Shown here: positions 26,411-34,605 of the stretch, piece after piece
Layout: every line of letters starts with the position of its first letter
How positions within the stretch are numbered: the stretch's first letter is position 1
DNA from: an uncultured Clostridia bacterium
Lineage (GTDB): Bacteria; Bacillota; Clostridia; TANB77; CAG-508
Direction: 5' to 3'
Assembly (NCBI GenBank): GCA_934183325.1
Contig: CAKPSH010000001.1
Coordinates: forward strand, 62,001 to 126,000
Length of the DNA stretch: 64,000 bases
Made by a program: the position numbers and the translations under genes
Notes under the pieces: model-generated
Databases searched by the model: none
Told to the model about the DNA's origin: nothing
The model's input: only the letters and a program-made list of their open reading frames with translations

Positions 26411-27094
26411 TTAATTTCTTCTACTATTTCTACCTAAAATTGAAACTAATCTTATAAATATATTAATAAAATCTAAATATAAATCCATAGCACAGTAAAT
26501 ATATAATTTATCTGGTTCACAGCTAAATGATTCACTCATTACTTTTATTTTATTCACATCATAAATTGTTATTCCACAGAATAATAAAAGAATAGCCCAA
26601 TCTACTACTATATCTAGCATCGAACTTCTTAAGAAAATATTTATTACTGAAAATACAATTCCAACCATTAAAGCTATTCCTAAAATTGTTCCCCAATTTG
26701 TTAAATCTTTTTCTGATGAATGTCCATATACTGCTAAAGCTCCAAATAAAGCTGCTGAAGTTATAAATGCCACAAATATTGTTGTCATCTCAAATGCAGC
26801 AAAAATAACACTCATTGTAATCCCATTTATAAAAGCATATGTGTAGAACAATGCACTTACAACTCCTGGTGATGCTTTTCTATATAATAATGAAAATGCA
26901 AAAACAACAACTAACTCTAAAATTGCCAAAATAGAATATGACATTCCCGTTAATACTGTAATATATGCTCCTGAAAAATACATAACAAGAGCTACAATAG
27001 CAGTTACTGATAATCCAGCAAACATTCTTGTGAAAGTTTTTACCATTAAATCATTTACTTGTTTTCCTTCAAAATGATATTCTAATCCATCCAT
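26411..27094 (-). CDS. Bax inhibitor-1/YccA family membrane protein
   Basis: The 227-residue protein has seven hydrophobic helices and the BI-1 signatures: VMYFSGAYITVLTG near the start, FINGITMSVIFAAF, the central GHSSEKDLTNWGTILGIAL block, and the C-terminal CGITIYDVNKIK plus CAMDLYLDFINIFIRLVSI with conserved aspartates. BI-1 relatives act as pH-gated calcium leaks; the bacterial role is uncertain. The start chosen is the ATG at 27094, with AAGGAGG nine bases upstream. A 14-codon in-frame extension has no ribosome binding site. It is probably the first gene of an operon with mntP. Confidence 0.92.
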   Translation of the reverse strand: MDGLEYHFEGKQVNDLMVKTFTRMFAGLSVTAIVALVMYFSGAYITVLTGMSYSILAILELVVVFAFSLLYRKASPGVVSALFYTYAFINGITMSVIFAAFEMTTIFVAFITSAALFGALAVYGHSSEKDLTNWGTILGIALMVGIVFSVINIFLRSSMLDIVVDWAILLLFCGITIYDVNKIKVMSESFSCEPDKLYIYCAMDLYLDFINIFIRLVSILGRNSRRN

Positions 27095-27234
27095 ATAAAA
27101 TATCCTCCTTCTTTTTATGGTACTATTATATACCATATTATATATTTTCTACAAGTAAATTTTTTGTGAATAAATAATATATATATTATTTATAATTTTC
27201 TTATGTTTTTATCATCTATTACTTTTTTGTAAGA

Positions 27235-27263
27235 TTGACATAATATTCGAAAGATAGTATAAT
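27235..27263 (+). promoter_or_regulatory. consensus sigma-A promoter
   Basis: TTGACA (27235-27240), a 17-base spacer and TATAAT (27258-27263) match the vegetative consensus at every base and lie about 40 bases before the plus-strand gene at 27305. Confidence 0.85.
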
Positions 27264-27304
27264 AAATAGCAAGCATTTTGTATTTTATACGGAGGAATTT
27301 TCAT

Positions 27305-27892
27305 ATGTTGATGACAATCATTAAAGCTATCCAAACAATTACACTTGGTCAGATTCTAAAATATACCATCTATTTTGTTATCGCTTTGTTTGTGAGCACC
27401 ATAGTTAGTGTATTTATAGAGATTTTCCTTGAGAGTTTGAAAGGAATATGGATACACTTTTTCAATTACAAAACAACAGTAGCTTTTGAACGGTGGTGTG
27501 AAAGGAAACGCAAAGATACATATCATGAAAACTCAATGTTAGAAAAAGGAGATACAATAGATATTAGTAGTCTTCTCTCAGTTACCCCTAAATTAGTAAT
27601 AAAAATCAATATTTATACTGGAGCTGTTCGTATAGAAGACCTAGTTATTAAACCACGTTTAACTGAAAAAATCTTATCACCTAAAAAAACATATTCAAAA
27701 AGAAAAAAACTATTTTTAGAAAGGGCAAATGTACCAAAAGAATATGTGTATTGTCAGTCAATAATTAATTCCTTGAACTTGAGGTATTTCAATTGGCAGA
27801 AAAATAATCCTGAGTTAATAACTCTTCTTGAAAAAGATGAAATTGTTGACAAAGAATTAGTACAAATTTTTCTAGAGAACTTCAAAGTCTAA
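27305..27892 (+). CDS. unknown protein with N-terminal membrane helix, partner of the convergent gene
   Basis: I do not recognise this 195-residue protein. It has one hydrophobic helix (about 20-44, TIYFVIALFVSTIVSVFIEI), a basic region (RWCERKRKD) and a soluble C-terminal half. Its last 40 residues contain NWQKNNPELITLLEKDEIVD. This resembles MWRELNPEIVRLLSKSKTCR in the convergent gene at 27941-28333, so the two share a C-terminal module. The start is the ATG at 27305 with GGAGGA seven to twelve bases upstream. It has its own consensus promoter and a strong bidirectional terminator. Its base composition looks richer in G+C than the flanking genes. Confidence 0.65.
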   Translation: MLMTIIKAIQTITLGQILKYTIYFVIALFVSTIVSVFIEIFLESLKGIWIHFFNYKTTVAFERWCERKRKDTYHENSMLEKGDTIDISSLLSVTPKLVIKINIYTGAVRIEDLVIKPRLTEKILSPKKTYSKRKKLFLERANVPKEYVYCQSIINSLNLRYFNWQKNNPELITLLEKDEIVDKELVQIFLENFKV

Positions 27893-27942
27893 AAAACCAG
27901 CATCCCGCCGGCTCTAGTTGAGCTAGCGGGATGCTGGTTTTT
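27891..27942. terminator. strong bidirectional terminator
   Basis: A perfect 12-bp G+C-rich stem (CCAGCATCCCGC against 27926-27937) is extended by A/T pairs, with an inner GCTC/GAGC hairpin. T runs follow the stem on both strands, so it serves both convergent genes. The stem is much more G+C-rich than the rest of the window. Confidence 0.93.
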
Positions 27943-28333
27943 AAACTCCTAAAAGTTGGACACTACCTTTTTGCTGTTCCAACTGTTCTTTAGGAGCCCA
28001 ATACTGTATACCCTTGATCCAATTTTTCACAAGATCTCTTCTACAGGTTTTGCTTTTCGACAGCAACCTGACTATTTCTGGATTAAGTTCACGCCACATA
28101 TATAACGTGTTGTCTAACTTCTCCATTAACATAGCTGTAGAAATAATTGGTTCTCCATCCATTGATATTCTGTGTGTTATAAGATCCTTGTCATAGACCT
28201 TTCCAATTTCAGGAAGCAATGCAATGCTTTGATCAAGTAAAGGTGTCGCATCAATTGATGCTAGATACTGTTTTTGCTTATAGAACTGCTCCATATCTGT
28301 CAAATCAAGCCGGACAACATTTTTTTCTGTCAT
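27941..28333 (-). CDS. unknown soluble protein sharing a C-terminal motif with its convergent neighbour
   Basis: This 130-residue soluble protein is of no family I recognise. The segment MWRELNPEIVRLLSKSKTCR (about residues 80-99) parallels the C-terminus of the 27305-27892 protein (W-x3-NPE-hydrophobic-x2-LL-x-K, then x-LV). The stop lies inside the shared terminator. The start chosen is the ATG at 28333 with AAGAGGAGAAAG upstream; the frame is open 14 codons further upstream, without a ribosome binding site. The codons are richer in G and C than in the surrounding housekeeping genes. Confidence 0.6.
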   Translation of the reverse strand: MTEKNVVRLDLTDMEQFYKQKQYLASIDATPLLDQSIALLPEIGKVYDKDLITHRISMDGEPIISTAMLMEKLDNTLYMWRELNPEIVRLLSKSKTCRRDLVKNWIKGIQYWAPKEQLEQQKGSVQLLGV

Positions 28334-28441
28334 AAGTATCTTTCTCCTCTTATAAGTTTTTATGAATTTTATCATAGCGGACCTCTATAAGTATATCACA
28401 AACACATTGAAAAATCAATATTTGCACTCTCATATCAAAAA

Positions 28442-28460
28442 AGAGGTATTATATACCTCT
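28442..28460 (-). terminator. terminator of the coiled-coil gene
   Basis: A perfect 8-bp stem (AGAGGTAT/ATACCTCT) lies just past the stop at 28465 and is followed on the minus strand by six T. Confidence 0.8.
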
Positions 28461-28464
28461 CATT

Positions 28465-29463
28465 TTATTCTCCTCTTCCCTCTGGTAAACCTGTTGTATC
28501 GATAACAATTCTAATTCTAAATACTAATGACACAGCTCTTCCTACTTTACTTTCTTTTATTCTTTGCCATAAAGATTTCTTTTCTGGTACTTCAACTTGT
28601 GTTTCTTCTATGTATTCTATATCTTCCTCTTCATCTTGTTGAGCTTCAATTATTTCTTTATTTTCAACTACTTTTTCTTGTTTCTTTATAGCAGCAACAT
28701 TTGCCTTAGATTTTTCAGCTTTATTTACTTCAACTTTTTCATTTTTAACTTTTACAGTTTCAGCTCCAGCTGTAACTTTTTTAGCTTCTGCTTTCTTAAC
28801 ATTAGCTTTTTTAGCTTCTTGTTTTGCATTTGGTACTGGTATTTCTTTTAAAGAGTCTGCAATCTCAAGACCTATATAACTCAAAGCCTTTGATCTATCT
28901 TCTATTCTTTCCATATCTATTTCAATATGTAAATTTGAATCTAAATTTGAAATTCTAGCATTTACTAATCTTAATGCTGCATTATATTGATCTGTTTGTT
29001 TTTTTCTTGATTTTCCAATTACACTTAAGGCAGATACAATGTCTTCTCCAACTTCTTCTTCAACACTTTGTATCTCGTCTTTCCATCCTTCTTTTTTATC
29101 TTGAACGTCTTTTAATAAGTCTTTTAATGTTGTTGCTCTTGCAATGTTTGCTTCTCTTTGACGTATCAATTCTTCAATTTGTTTTGTATTCTCTTCGAAT
29201 TGGTTAGTAGCAAATTCAACAAGTTCATAAGCTGCTTTATAAACTGATTCTGGAAATGTCTTTTTATTAGGATATTCAACTAAATACATTTTTATTGATT
29301 CAACTAAGTCTTTAAAATATGTATCGTCATCTAATTGAACTATAGTTTTTTTACTATTTGGATCAATTAGTTTTTGAACTTTGCTAATATTAGATAGTAT
29401 TTTCTCCTCAGTAATTACCATCTTTACGTTTACTATGCCAGACTTTTTCTTGTTCCAAAACAT
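28465..29463 (-). CDS. unknown coiled-coil protein with Lys/Ala/Glu-rich linker
   Basis: I recognise no family in this 332-residue protein. Residues about 1-40 are basic then hydrophilic. A helical, Glu/Lys/Gln-rich region (about 60-200, with heptad-like ENTKQIEELIRQREANIARA) suggests a coiled coil. A low-complexity Lys/Ala/Val/Glu linker (about 210-290) follows. The C-terminus has a conserved-looking basic segment SLWQRIKESKVGRAVSLVFR and a Gly-rich end. No signal peptide or membrane helix is evident. The start is the ATG at 29463 with AAAGGAGG ten bases upstream; 23 earlier in-frame codons overlap the ribosome binding site. It has its own promoter and terminator. Confidence 0.65.
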   Translation of the reverse strand: MFWNKKKSGIVNVKMVITEEKILSNISKVQKLIDPNSKKTIVQLDDDTYFKDLVESIKMYLVEYPNKKTFPESVYKAAYELVEFATNQFEENTKQIEELIRQREANIARATTLKDLLKDVQDKKEGWKDEIQSVEEEVGEDIVSALSVIGKSRKKQTDQYNAALRLVNARISNLDSNLHIEIDMERIEDRSKALSYIGLEIADSLKEIPVPNAKQEAKKANVKKAEAKKVTAGAETVKVKNEKVEVNKAEKSKANVAAIKKQEKVVENKEIIEAQQDEEEDIEYIEETQVEVPEKKSLWQRIKESKVGRAVSLVFRIRIVIDTTGLPEGRGE

Positions 29464-29505
29464 CGTAAACATACCTCCTTTGTCTATCTTCCGTATTTTA
29501 TTTTG

Positions 29506-29534
29506 ATTATACATCATTTTTTCACATACCACAA
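29506..29534 (-). promoter_or_regulatory. promoter of the coiled-coil gene
   Basis: On the minus strand TTGTGG (29529-29534) and TATAAT (29506-29511) are spaced by 17 bases, about 40 bases before the start at 29463. The remaining bases up to 29636 hold no other structure that I can see. Confidence 0.6.
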
Positions 29535-29636
29535 TAGAAAAAGCGTTTATTTTTTATTACATTTTCGTAACATTTCTGTAATATTTGTGTAATTTTCAAC
29601 ATTTTTCATTTGTAATCTTTTTATTTCTACAATTTA

Positions 29637-31367
29637 TTACTTTTTTTCTGCTAAAACTTTCTTCATTTCTTCATGTCTTTTTATTTTTGCTGTTGTTGTT
29701 TTTATTAATTCTTCTGTGGTAATGCTTACTTCTTTTATGTATTTATATGTAGGTATCGTCTTATTTATTTCTTTAATTTTTGTTGTTAGGAAATTTTGTA
29801 TTTCATCTCTATTTTTTATATTATACATTTCTTCCATAATACTTGGATCATAAACAATCTTTACACAAACTTTTGGATCTCTTTCATCTCCATCTTCTGG
29901 TTTTCCATATACAAAAGATTCTTTTACTCCCTCTATTCTATTAACTAGATTTTCAAGTTCCTCTGGGAACACATTCTTTCCATTTTTCAATACAATTACA
30001 CTCTTTTTTCTTCCATATATAAATATAAATCCATCTTTATCTATTTTAGCTAAATCACCTGTATAGAACCAACCATCTTTTAATACTTTCTTGGTTTCTT
30101 CTTCATTTTCGTAATATCCAAGCATTATATTTGGTCCTTTAGCAACAAGTTCTCCAACTCCATTTTCATCCATATCTTCAATTCTAACTTCAACACTTGG
30201 AAGTTTCTTTCCAATAGAACCTAATCTATAATCAAAGTCAGAACCAGCAGCAATAACAGGAGATGTTTCAGTTAAACCATATCCTTGTGCTATTCTTATT
30301 CCCAAGTCATTATATCCTTTTTCAATTTCAGGATCTAGTGCTGCTGCACCACTTATAAATAATCTAACTTGTCCTCCTAATTTTTCATGTATTTCTTTAA
30401 ATATTTTCTTTCTTGCATCAATGTGAACTTTTAATAAAGCATTACTTATAGCAATTCCCTTATTTACTGTTCCTAATTTTCCCTGTTTTTCTATTGCTTT
30501 CATCAATCTTCTATACATCGTTTCAAATAAAATTGGTACAGATACCATTACACTTATATGGTATTCTTGTAAATTCTCTTGAATGTGTCTTAAACCATCA
30601 CAGTAAGCCACACATGCTCCTCTATATAATGGATATAAAAAGCCTGTTGTACATTCAAATACATGATGTAATGGTAAAAAAGACAGCATTATATCATTAT
30701 AATTTACATCTAATATAGATGCAATATCCATAATATTTGATACAATATTTTTATGTGATAACATAACAGCTTTTGACATTGCTGTTGTTCCTGAAGTGAA
30801 TAGCATTATTCCCATTGACTCTGCATCAATTTTTGCATCCAAAAATCTTCTATCACCATTTTTTATTAGTTCTTTTCCTTTTTCTTGTAATTTTTTTAAT
30901 GAATAAACACCATCTTTATTTTCTTCTTGGTCCATTGAAATTAATTTATTTAACTTTCCTACACCTTTTGCTTTTATTCTCTTTAATGCTTCTAAATATT
31001 TATCTGAAAAAATTATAGCTTCAGCATTTGAACGAGCAATTAAACTTTCAATTTCATTTTCAGGTAAAGATTTATCTAAAGGAACTACAATTCCAGTTCC
31101 AGTTGCCACTGCTAAATATGACAAGCCCCATTCATATCTATTTTCTGATATTACTGCAATTCTTTTTCCTTTTAATCCCATCTCTATTAAAGCTGTACCT
31201 AAATTATTTATATTTTCTCTTGCTTCTTTATGTGTTATTATTTTATACTCTCCAGGAGTTTTTGTTTTCAATTTATATGCAGGTTTATCTCCATATATTT
31301 TCCCTGATTTATCTAACATATCTTTTAAATCATTTACTTTTAATATTTTATGTAATTTTTGTTTCAT
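29637..31367 (-). CDS. AMP-dependent synthetase/ligase, long-chain acyl-CoA synthetase type
   Basis: The 576-residue protein belongs to the ANL superfamily, which adenylates a carboxylic acid and transfers it to CoA. The visible motifs are the P-loop-like LFTSGTTAMSKAVMLSH, the ATP/acyl region GYGLTETSPV, the adenosine-binding YTGDLAKID and the hinge/lysine region GRKKSVIVLKNGKNVFPEELE. The P-loop lacks the common Gly-x-Pro-Lys-Gly wording (here AMSKA). The C-terminal subdomain is complete (ending near TTAKIKRHEEM). The family match is to long-chain fatty acid-CoA ligases; the true substrate is unknown. The start is the ATG at 31367 with AAAGGAAC upstream. It is divergent from the DUF4912 gene. 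Confidence 0.88.
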   Translation of the reverse strand: MKQKLHKILKVNDLKDMLDKSGKIYGDKPAYKLKTKTPGEYKIITHKEARENINNLGTALIEMGLKGKRIAVISENRYEWGLSYLAVATGTGIVVPLDKSLPENEIESLIARSNAEAIIFSDKYLEALKRIKAKGVGKLNKLISMDQEENKDGVYSLKKLQEKGKELIKNGDRRFLDAKIDAESMGIMLFTSGTTAMSKAVMLSHKNIVSNIMDIASILDVNYNDIMLSFLPLHHVFECTTGFLYPLYRGACVAYCDGLRHIQENLQEYHISVMVSVPILFETMYRRLMKAIEKQGKLGTVNKGIAISNALLKVHIDARKKIFKEIHEKLGGQVRLFISGAAALDPEIEKGYNDLGIRIAQGYGLTETSPVIAAGSDFDYRLGSIGKKLPSVEVRIEDMDENGVGELVAKGPNIMLGYYENEEETKKVLKDGWFYTGDLAKIDKDGFIFIYGRKKSVIVLKNGKNVFPEELENLVNRIEGVKESFVYGKPEDGDERDPKVCVKIVYDPSIMEEMYNIKNRDEIQNFLTTKIKEINKTIPTYKYIKEVSITTEELIKTTTAKIKRHEEMKKVLAEKK

Positions 31368-31575
31368 TTTCTTAGTTCCTTTCCTTAAAGATGACCTTAT
31401 TATACATTTAGTATTGAATTTTTTCAAGTATTTTCAAATATTTTTTGTCATTTATTAAAACTTTGTTTTGTAGTCTTTAATACCAGTTCAAGAAATATAT
31501 TGCATTATTTTTATAAAATCCTTTAATCTTTACCTAGTTTAATTAAATTTTTTTCAATCTTTTTTCTTATTTCTA

Positions 31576-31604
31576 TTGAATTTATTTATTTTTTGATATA
31601 TGAT
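31576..31604 (+). promoter_or_regulatory. promoter of the DUF4912-GH57 unit
   Basis: TTGAAT (31576-31581) and TATGAT (31599-31604), spaced by 17 bases, lie about 50 bases upstream of the start at 31657. Confidence 0.6.
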
Positions 31605-31656
31605 AGGAAAAAATAAGAATGTAAAAAATTATTATTACTAAGGAGGAAGTAAAATC

Positions 31657-32574
31657 ATGGCAAGAAATACTAAAAAGGACAAAGTTGATGAAGTCATTTC
31701 TGAAGAAAAGGAAACTAAGAAAAAAGCTTCAAAAACTACGACAAAGTCAAAAAGTTCATCTAAAACTACTGCAAAAAAGGTTGATGAAAAGAAAGGAAGT
31801 TCTACTGCTAAGAAAACTACTAAAAAGACCACTACTAAAAAAAGCACTACAAAAAAGACATCAATCAACCCATTTAAATCTATTCTTTCTAGACGTTCAA
31901 GAAAACCTAAAGCACCTGTTAAAGATGAAATTAATCTAGAAGATGACCTTGATTCTACTATTGAAAAATCTACAATTTTAGAATACTATGATTTACCATA
32001 TAGATATAATCAAACTACAGTTAAAATATTAGCTCAAACCCCTTCTATCTTATTTGTATATTGGGATATTTCTGATGAAGATAGAGCTAAGCTTTCAAAC
32101 AAATATGGAGATGGATTCTTTAATGATACTAAGCCTGTTTTACTAATTCATAATAAAACAAAAAATTATTCTTTTGAAGTTGATATTAATGATTTTGCAA
32201 ACAGTTGGTATTTACGTATGCAAGAACCAAACTGTGAGTATTCAATAGAATTAGGAAGAAGAAATATTCAAAATACATCAGAATATATTTATTTAACCTC
32301 ATCAAATGATTTAATATCTCCTAATGATCATGTCTTATTTGAAAAAACAGATTTTACAAAAGTCAAATTTAAAAATGTAAATGACGGACATATTGAAACT
32401 AAAGATTTCGGTAGCTTACGTCTTTTATCAAATATCGGAAAAATTTATAACAAAGATCATAAAGTATTTGCTTTTTATAATAATTTTTATAAAGATGAAG
32501 TACTAGAAAATACAACTATGTTTTCTAATCCTTCTTCTGGTAATCCAACATCAGGAAATTTTAGAAAACAATAG
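31657..32574 (+). CDS. DUF4912 protein with histone-H1-like basic tail
   Basis: In this 305-residue protein residues 1-70 are a Lys/Thr/Ser/Ala-rich low-complexity tail (TKKTTTKKSTTKKTS). A basic RRSRKPK patch follows, then a folded region matching DUF4912: YDLPYRYNQTTVKILAQTP, then LFVYWDISDEDR, then WYLRMQEPNCEYSIELGR. DUF4912 proteins have no established activity and often sit next to GH57 enzymes, as here (84 bases downstream). The domain resembles a small carbohydrate-associated or interaction module, but that is inference. The tail could bind nucleic acid or an acidic polymer. The start has AAGGAGGAAG upstream. Confidence 0.82.
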   Translation: MARNTKKDKVDEVISEEKETKKKASKTTTKSKSSSKTTAKKVDEKKGSSTAKKTTKKTTTKKSTTKKTSINPFKSILSRRSRKPKAPVKDEINLEDDLDSTIEKSTILEYYDLPYRYNQTTVKILAQTPSILFVYWDISDEDRAKLSNKYGDGFFNDTKPVLLIHNKTKNYSFEVDINDFANSWYLRMQEPNCEYSIELGRRNIQNTSEYIYLTSSNDLISPNDHVLFEKTDFTKVKFKNVNDGHIETKDFGSLRLLSNIGKIYNKDHKVFAFYNNFYKDEVLENTTMFSNPSSGNPTSGNFRKQ

Positions 32575-32582
32575 AATTTTAT

Positions 32583-32602
32583 GGGTTGCAAAAATGCAAC
32601 CC
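32583..32602 (+). terminator. hairpin between the DUF4912 gene and GH57
   Basis: A perfect 8-bp stem (GGGTTGCA/TGCAACCC) with an AAAA loop lies nine bases past the stop and is followed by TTATTTAATATTTT. The T tract is interrupted, so it may be a partial terminator that lowers expression of the downstream gene. Confidence 0.55.
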
Positions 32603-32619
32603 TTATTTAATATTTTACG

Positions 32620-32661
32620 AAAGGAGTTGTTAGTTTTTATAACTAACATAAATTAACTATG
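32620..32661 (+). promoter_or_regulatory. GH57 ribosome binding site separated from its ATG by a hairpin
   Basis: The only Shine-Dalgarno sequence (AAAGGAG, 32620-32626) lies 32 bases before the ATG at 32659. A 7-bp inverted repeat (GTTAGTT 32629-32635, AACTAAC 32641-32647) sits between them. If folded, it would shorten the effective distance to about 13 bases. An in-frame TAA at 32644-32646 rules out an earlier start. Confidence 0.6.
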
Positions 32662-34257
32662 ACAAATTCAGAAAAAGGATATGTATGTTTTGTGTTACAT
32701 GCTCACCTACCATTTGTATATCACCCAGAAAGCGAAGATTATCTTGAAGAACAATGGTTATTTGAAGCAATATCAGAAACTTATATTCCATTACTTAAAA
32801 ATTTCAAGAAATTAGAGGACGAAAAAGTCAAATTTAGAATAACTATGTCTATGACTCCTCCACTATTATCTATGCTAGATAATAAATTATTACAAAAAAG
32901 ATATATAAAATATGTAAAACAACACATTGAACTAAGCCAAAAAGAATTAGTTCGAAATAAAGATAACCCAGACTTAGTTAGACTTGCTCAATATTATCTT
33001 GATAGATATTCTGATGATTTACATGTTTTTAAAGATATCTACAACTGTAACATTATTCAAGGTTTTAAACATTTTCAAGATGTTGGACTACTTGAAATTA
33101 TTACTTGTGGTGCTACTCATGGTTACTTCCCTATTTTATATGTAAACGAAAAAACAGTTCGTGCACAAATTGCAGTTGGTGTTCAAACATATGAAAGATA
33201 TTTTGGAAGAAAACCTAGAGGAATTTGGCTTCCTGAATGTGGATATATTCCAGAAGCTGATAAATATTTAAGAGAATTCGGTATTCAATATATAATTACA
33301 GAAACTCATGGAATTTTATATGCAAACCCTACTCCAGTTTATGGTACATTTGCTCCTATTGTTTCTCCTAATGGAATTGTTGCTTTTGGTAGAGATATTG
33401 AATCTTCTAGACAAGTTTGGAGTTCTATTGATGGTTATCCTGGAGATGTTAATTACCGTGAATTTTATAGAGATATCGGTTATGATGCACCTTATGATTA
33501 TATAAAACCATATATAGCACACAATGGAGTTAGAGTTAATACTCAAATTAAATATTATAGAATTACAGGAAAAACAGAAAATAAAGATTATTACAATCCT
33601 CAATGGGCTATGGATTCAGTTGAAAAACAAGCCGGACATTTCTTTGATTGTAGAGAAAAACAAATTAATGATTTATATTCTCAAATGGATGGAAAAAAAC
33701 CTATTATAGTATGTCCTTATGATGCAGAATTATATGGTCATTGGTGGTATGAAGGTCCAGATTGGTTATATATATTATTTAAGAAAATATATTATGATAA
33801 ATGTGATTATAGACTAATAACTCCTGGTGAATATATTGACTTATACCCTGATATTCAAGAATGTACACCTTGTAGATCAAGTTGGGGTGCAAATGGATAT
33901 AGTGAAGTTTGGTTAAACCCTTCAAATGATTATGTTCATAGACATTATCATGTAGCTGGAGACAGAATGGTTGAACTTGCAAATCTATTCCCTGACGAAC
34001 CTCAAGATAGCTTAAGAAGAAAAGCTTTAAATCAATGTGCTAGAGAACTTTTACTTGCTCAAAGTAGTGACTGGAACTTTATTATTACAAATGGTACAAT
34101 GGTTGATTATGCAAAGAAAAGAATTAAAGATCACATAGGTAGATTTACAAAATTGTATTATCAAATAAAAGATGATAAGATTGATGAAGAATTTCTAGAA
34201 GATATTATGAAAAAAGATAAAATCTTCCCTGATATTGATTATATGATTTATAAATAA
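32659..34257 (+). CDS. GH57 family 1,4-alpha-glucan branching enzyme
   Basis: The 532-residue protein matches the GH57/DUF1957 branching enzymes, which make alpha-1,6 branches in glycogen-type glucans. Family features are the N-terminal LHAHLPFV with the two histidines (14 and 16), the nucleophile in GIWLPECGY (E193), the acid/base aspartate in CPYDAELYGHWW (D355) and the C-terminal helical domain with SSWGANGYSEVWLN and DWNFIITNG. It lacks a signal peptide and so acts in the cytosol on storage glucan. The neighbouring DUF4912 gene and this one form a plus-strand pair. No other glycogen genes are in the window. Confidence 0.93.
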   Translation: MTNSEKGYVCFVLHAHLPFVYHPESEDYLEEQWLFEAISETYIPLLKNFKKLEDEKVKFRITMSMTPPLLSMLDNKLLQKRYIKYVKQHIELSQKELVRNKDNPDLVRLAQYYLDRYSDDLHVFKDIYNCNIIQGFKHFQDVGLLEIITCGATHGYFPILYVNEKTVRAQIAVGVQTYERYFGRKPRGIWLPECGYIPEADKYLREFGIQYIITETHGILYANPTPVYGTFAPIVSPNGIVAFGRDIESSRQVWSSIDGYPGDVNYREFYRDIGYDAPYDYIKPYIAHNGVRVNTQIKYYRITGKTENKDYYNPQWAMDSVEKQAGHFFDCREKQINDLYSQMDGKKPIIVCPYDAELYGHWWYEGPDWLYILFKKIYYDKCDYRLITPGEYIDLYPDIQECTPCRSSWGANGYSEVWLNPSNDYVHRHYHVAGDRMVELANLFPDEPQDSLRRKALNQCARELLLAQSSDWNFIITNGTMVDYAKKRIKDHIGRFTKLYYQIKDDKIDEEFLEDIMKKDKIFPDIDYMIYK

Positions 34258-34283
34258 AAAGCCACCCAAATGGGTGGTTTTTT
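34256..34283. terminator. bidirectional terminator between GH57 and the RNHCP gene
   Basis: The stem CCACCC/GGGTGG with an AAAT loop is flanked by A5 on the left and T7 on the right, so a U tract is available on both strands. It ends both converging transcripts. Confidence 0.92.
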
Positions 34284-34591
34284 TAGTGCTTTGCACTTAA
34301 TTTAATTAATAAATCCATATTATCATCTTCTGCTGCTTTATTTTTTCTTATTGCTCCACATTTTTTGCATTTAAAAATTATTACATATCCTTTTTTATTG
34401 CTCATTTCTAAACCTATTGGTTCTAATAATCCATGGCACTCTTCTTGCCTATCTCCTGGATTAATATCAACATGCTTTGAATATAAACATACAGGGCAAT
34501 GATTTCTACAGGTATATCCTAATTTTGAAACTTTACTTCCACAATTTTCACATATAAAATCTTCATCTATTTTTGTAAATCTACTTAACAT
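34283..34591 (-). CDS. RNHCP domain zinc-ribbon protein
   Basis: This is a 102-residue protein with two paired-cysteine zinc sites. The first is CENCGSKV with CRNHCPVCLYSKHVD, whose RNHCP wording names the domain family. The second is CKKCG. The GLEMSNKKGYVIIFKCKKCG block is also typical. The function is unknown; a nucleic-acid or protein-binding role is plausible. The start has GGAAGGAATT upstream. It lies 14 bases downstream of the uridine-kinase-like gene and is probably co-transcribed. Confidence 0.88.
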   Translation of the reverse strand: MLSRFTKIDEDFICENCGSKVSKLGYTCRNHCPVCLYSKHVDINPGDRQEECHGLLEPIGLEMSNKKGYVIIFKCKKCGAIRKNKAAEDDNMDLLIKLSAKH

Positions 34592-34605
34592 TTTAAAATT
34601 CCTTC

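Noticed and set aside
31638..31868. Minus-strand open frame of 76 codons in the DUF4912 tail
   Set aside because: It is the antisense of the Lys/Thr-rich repeat and has no ribosome binding site or family signal.
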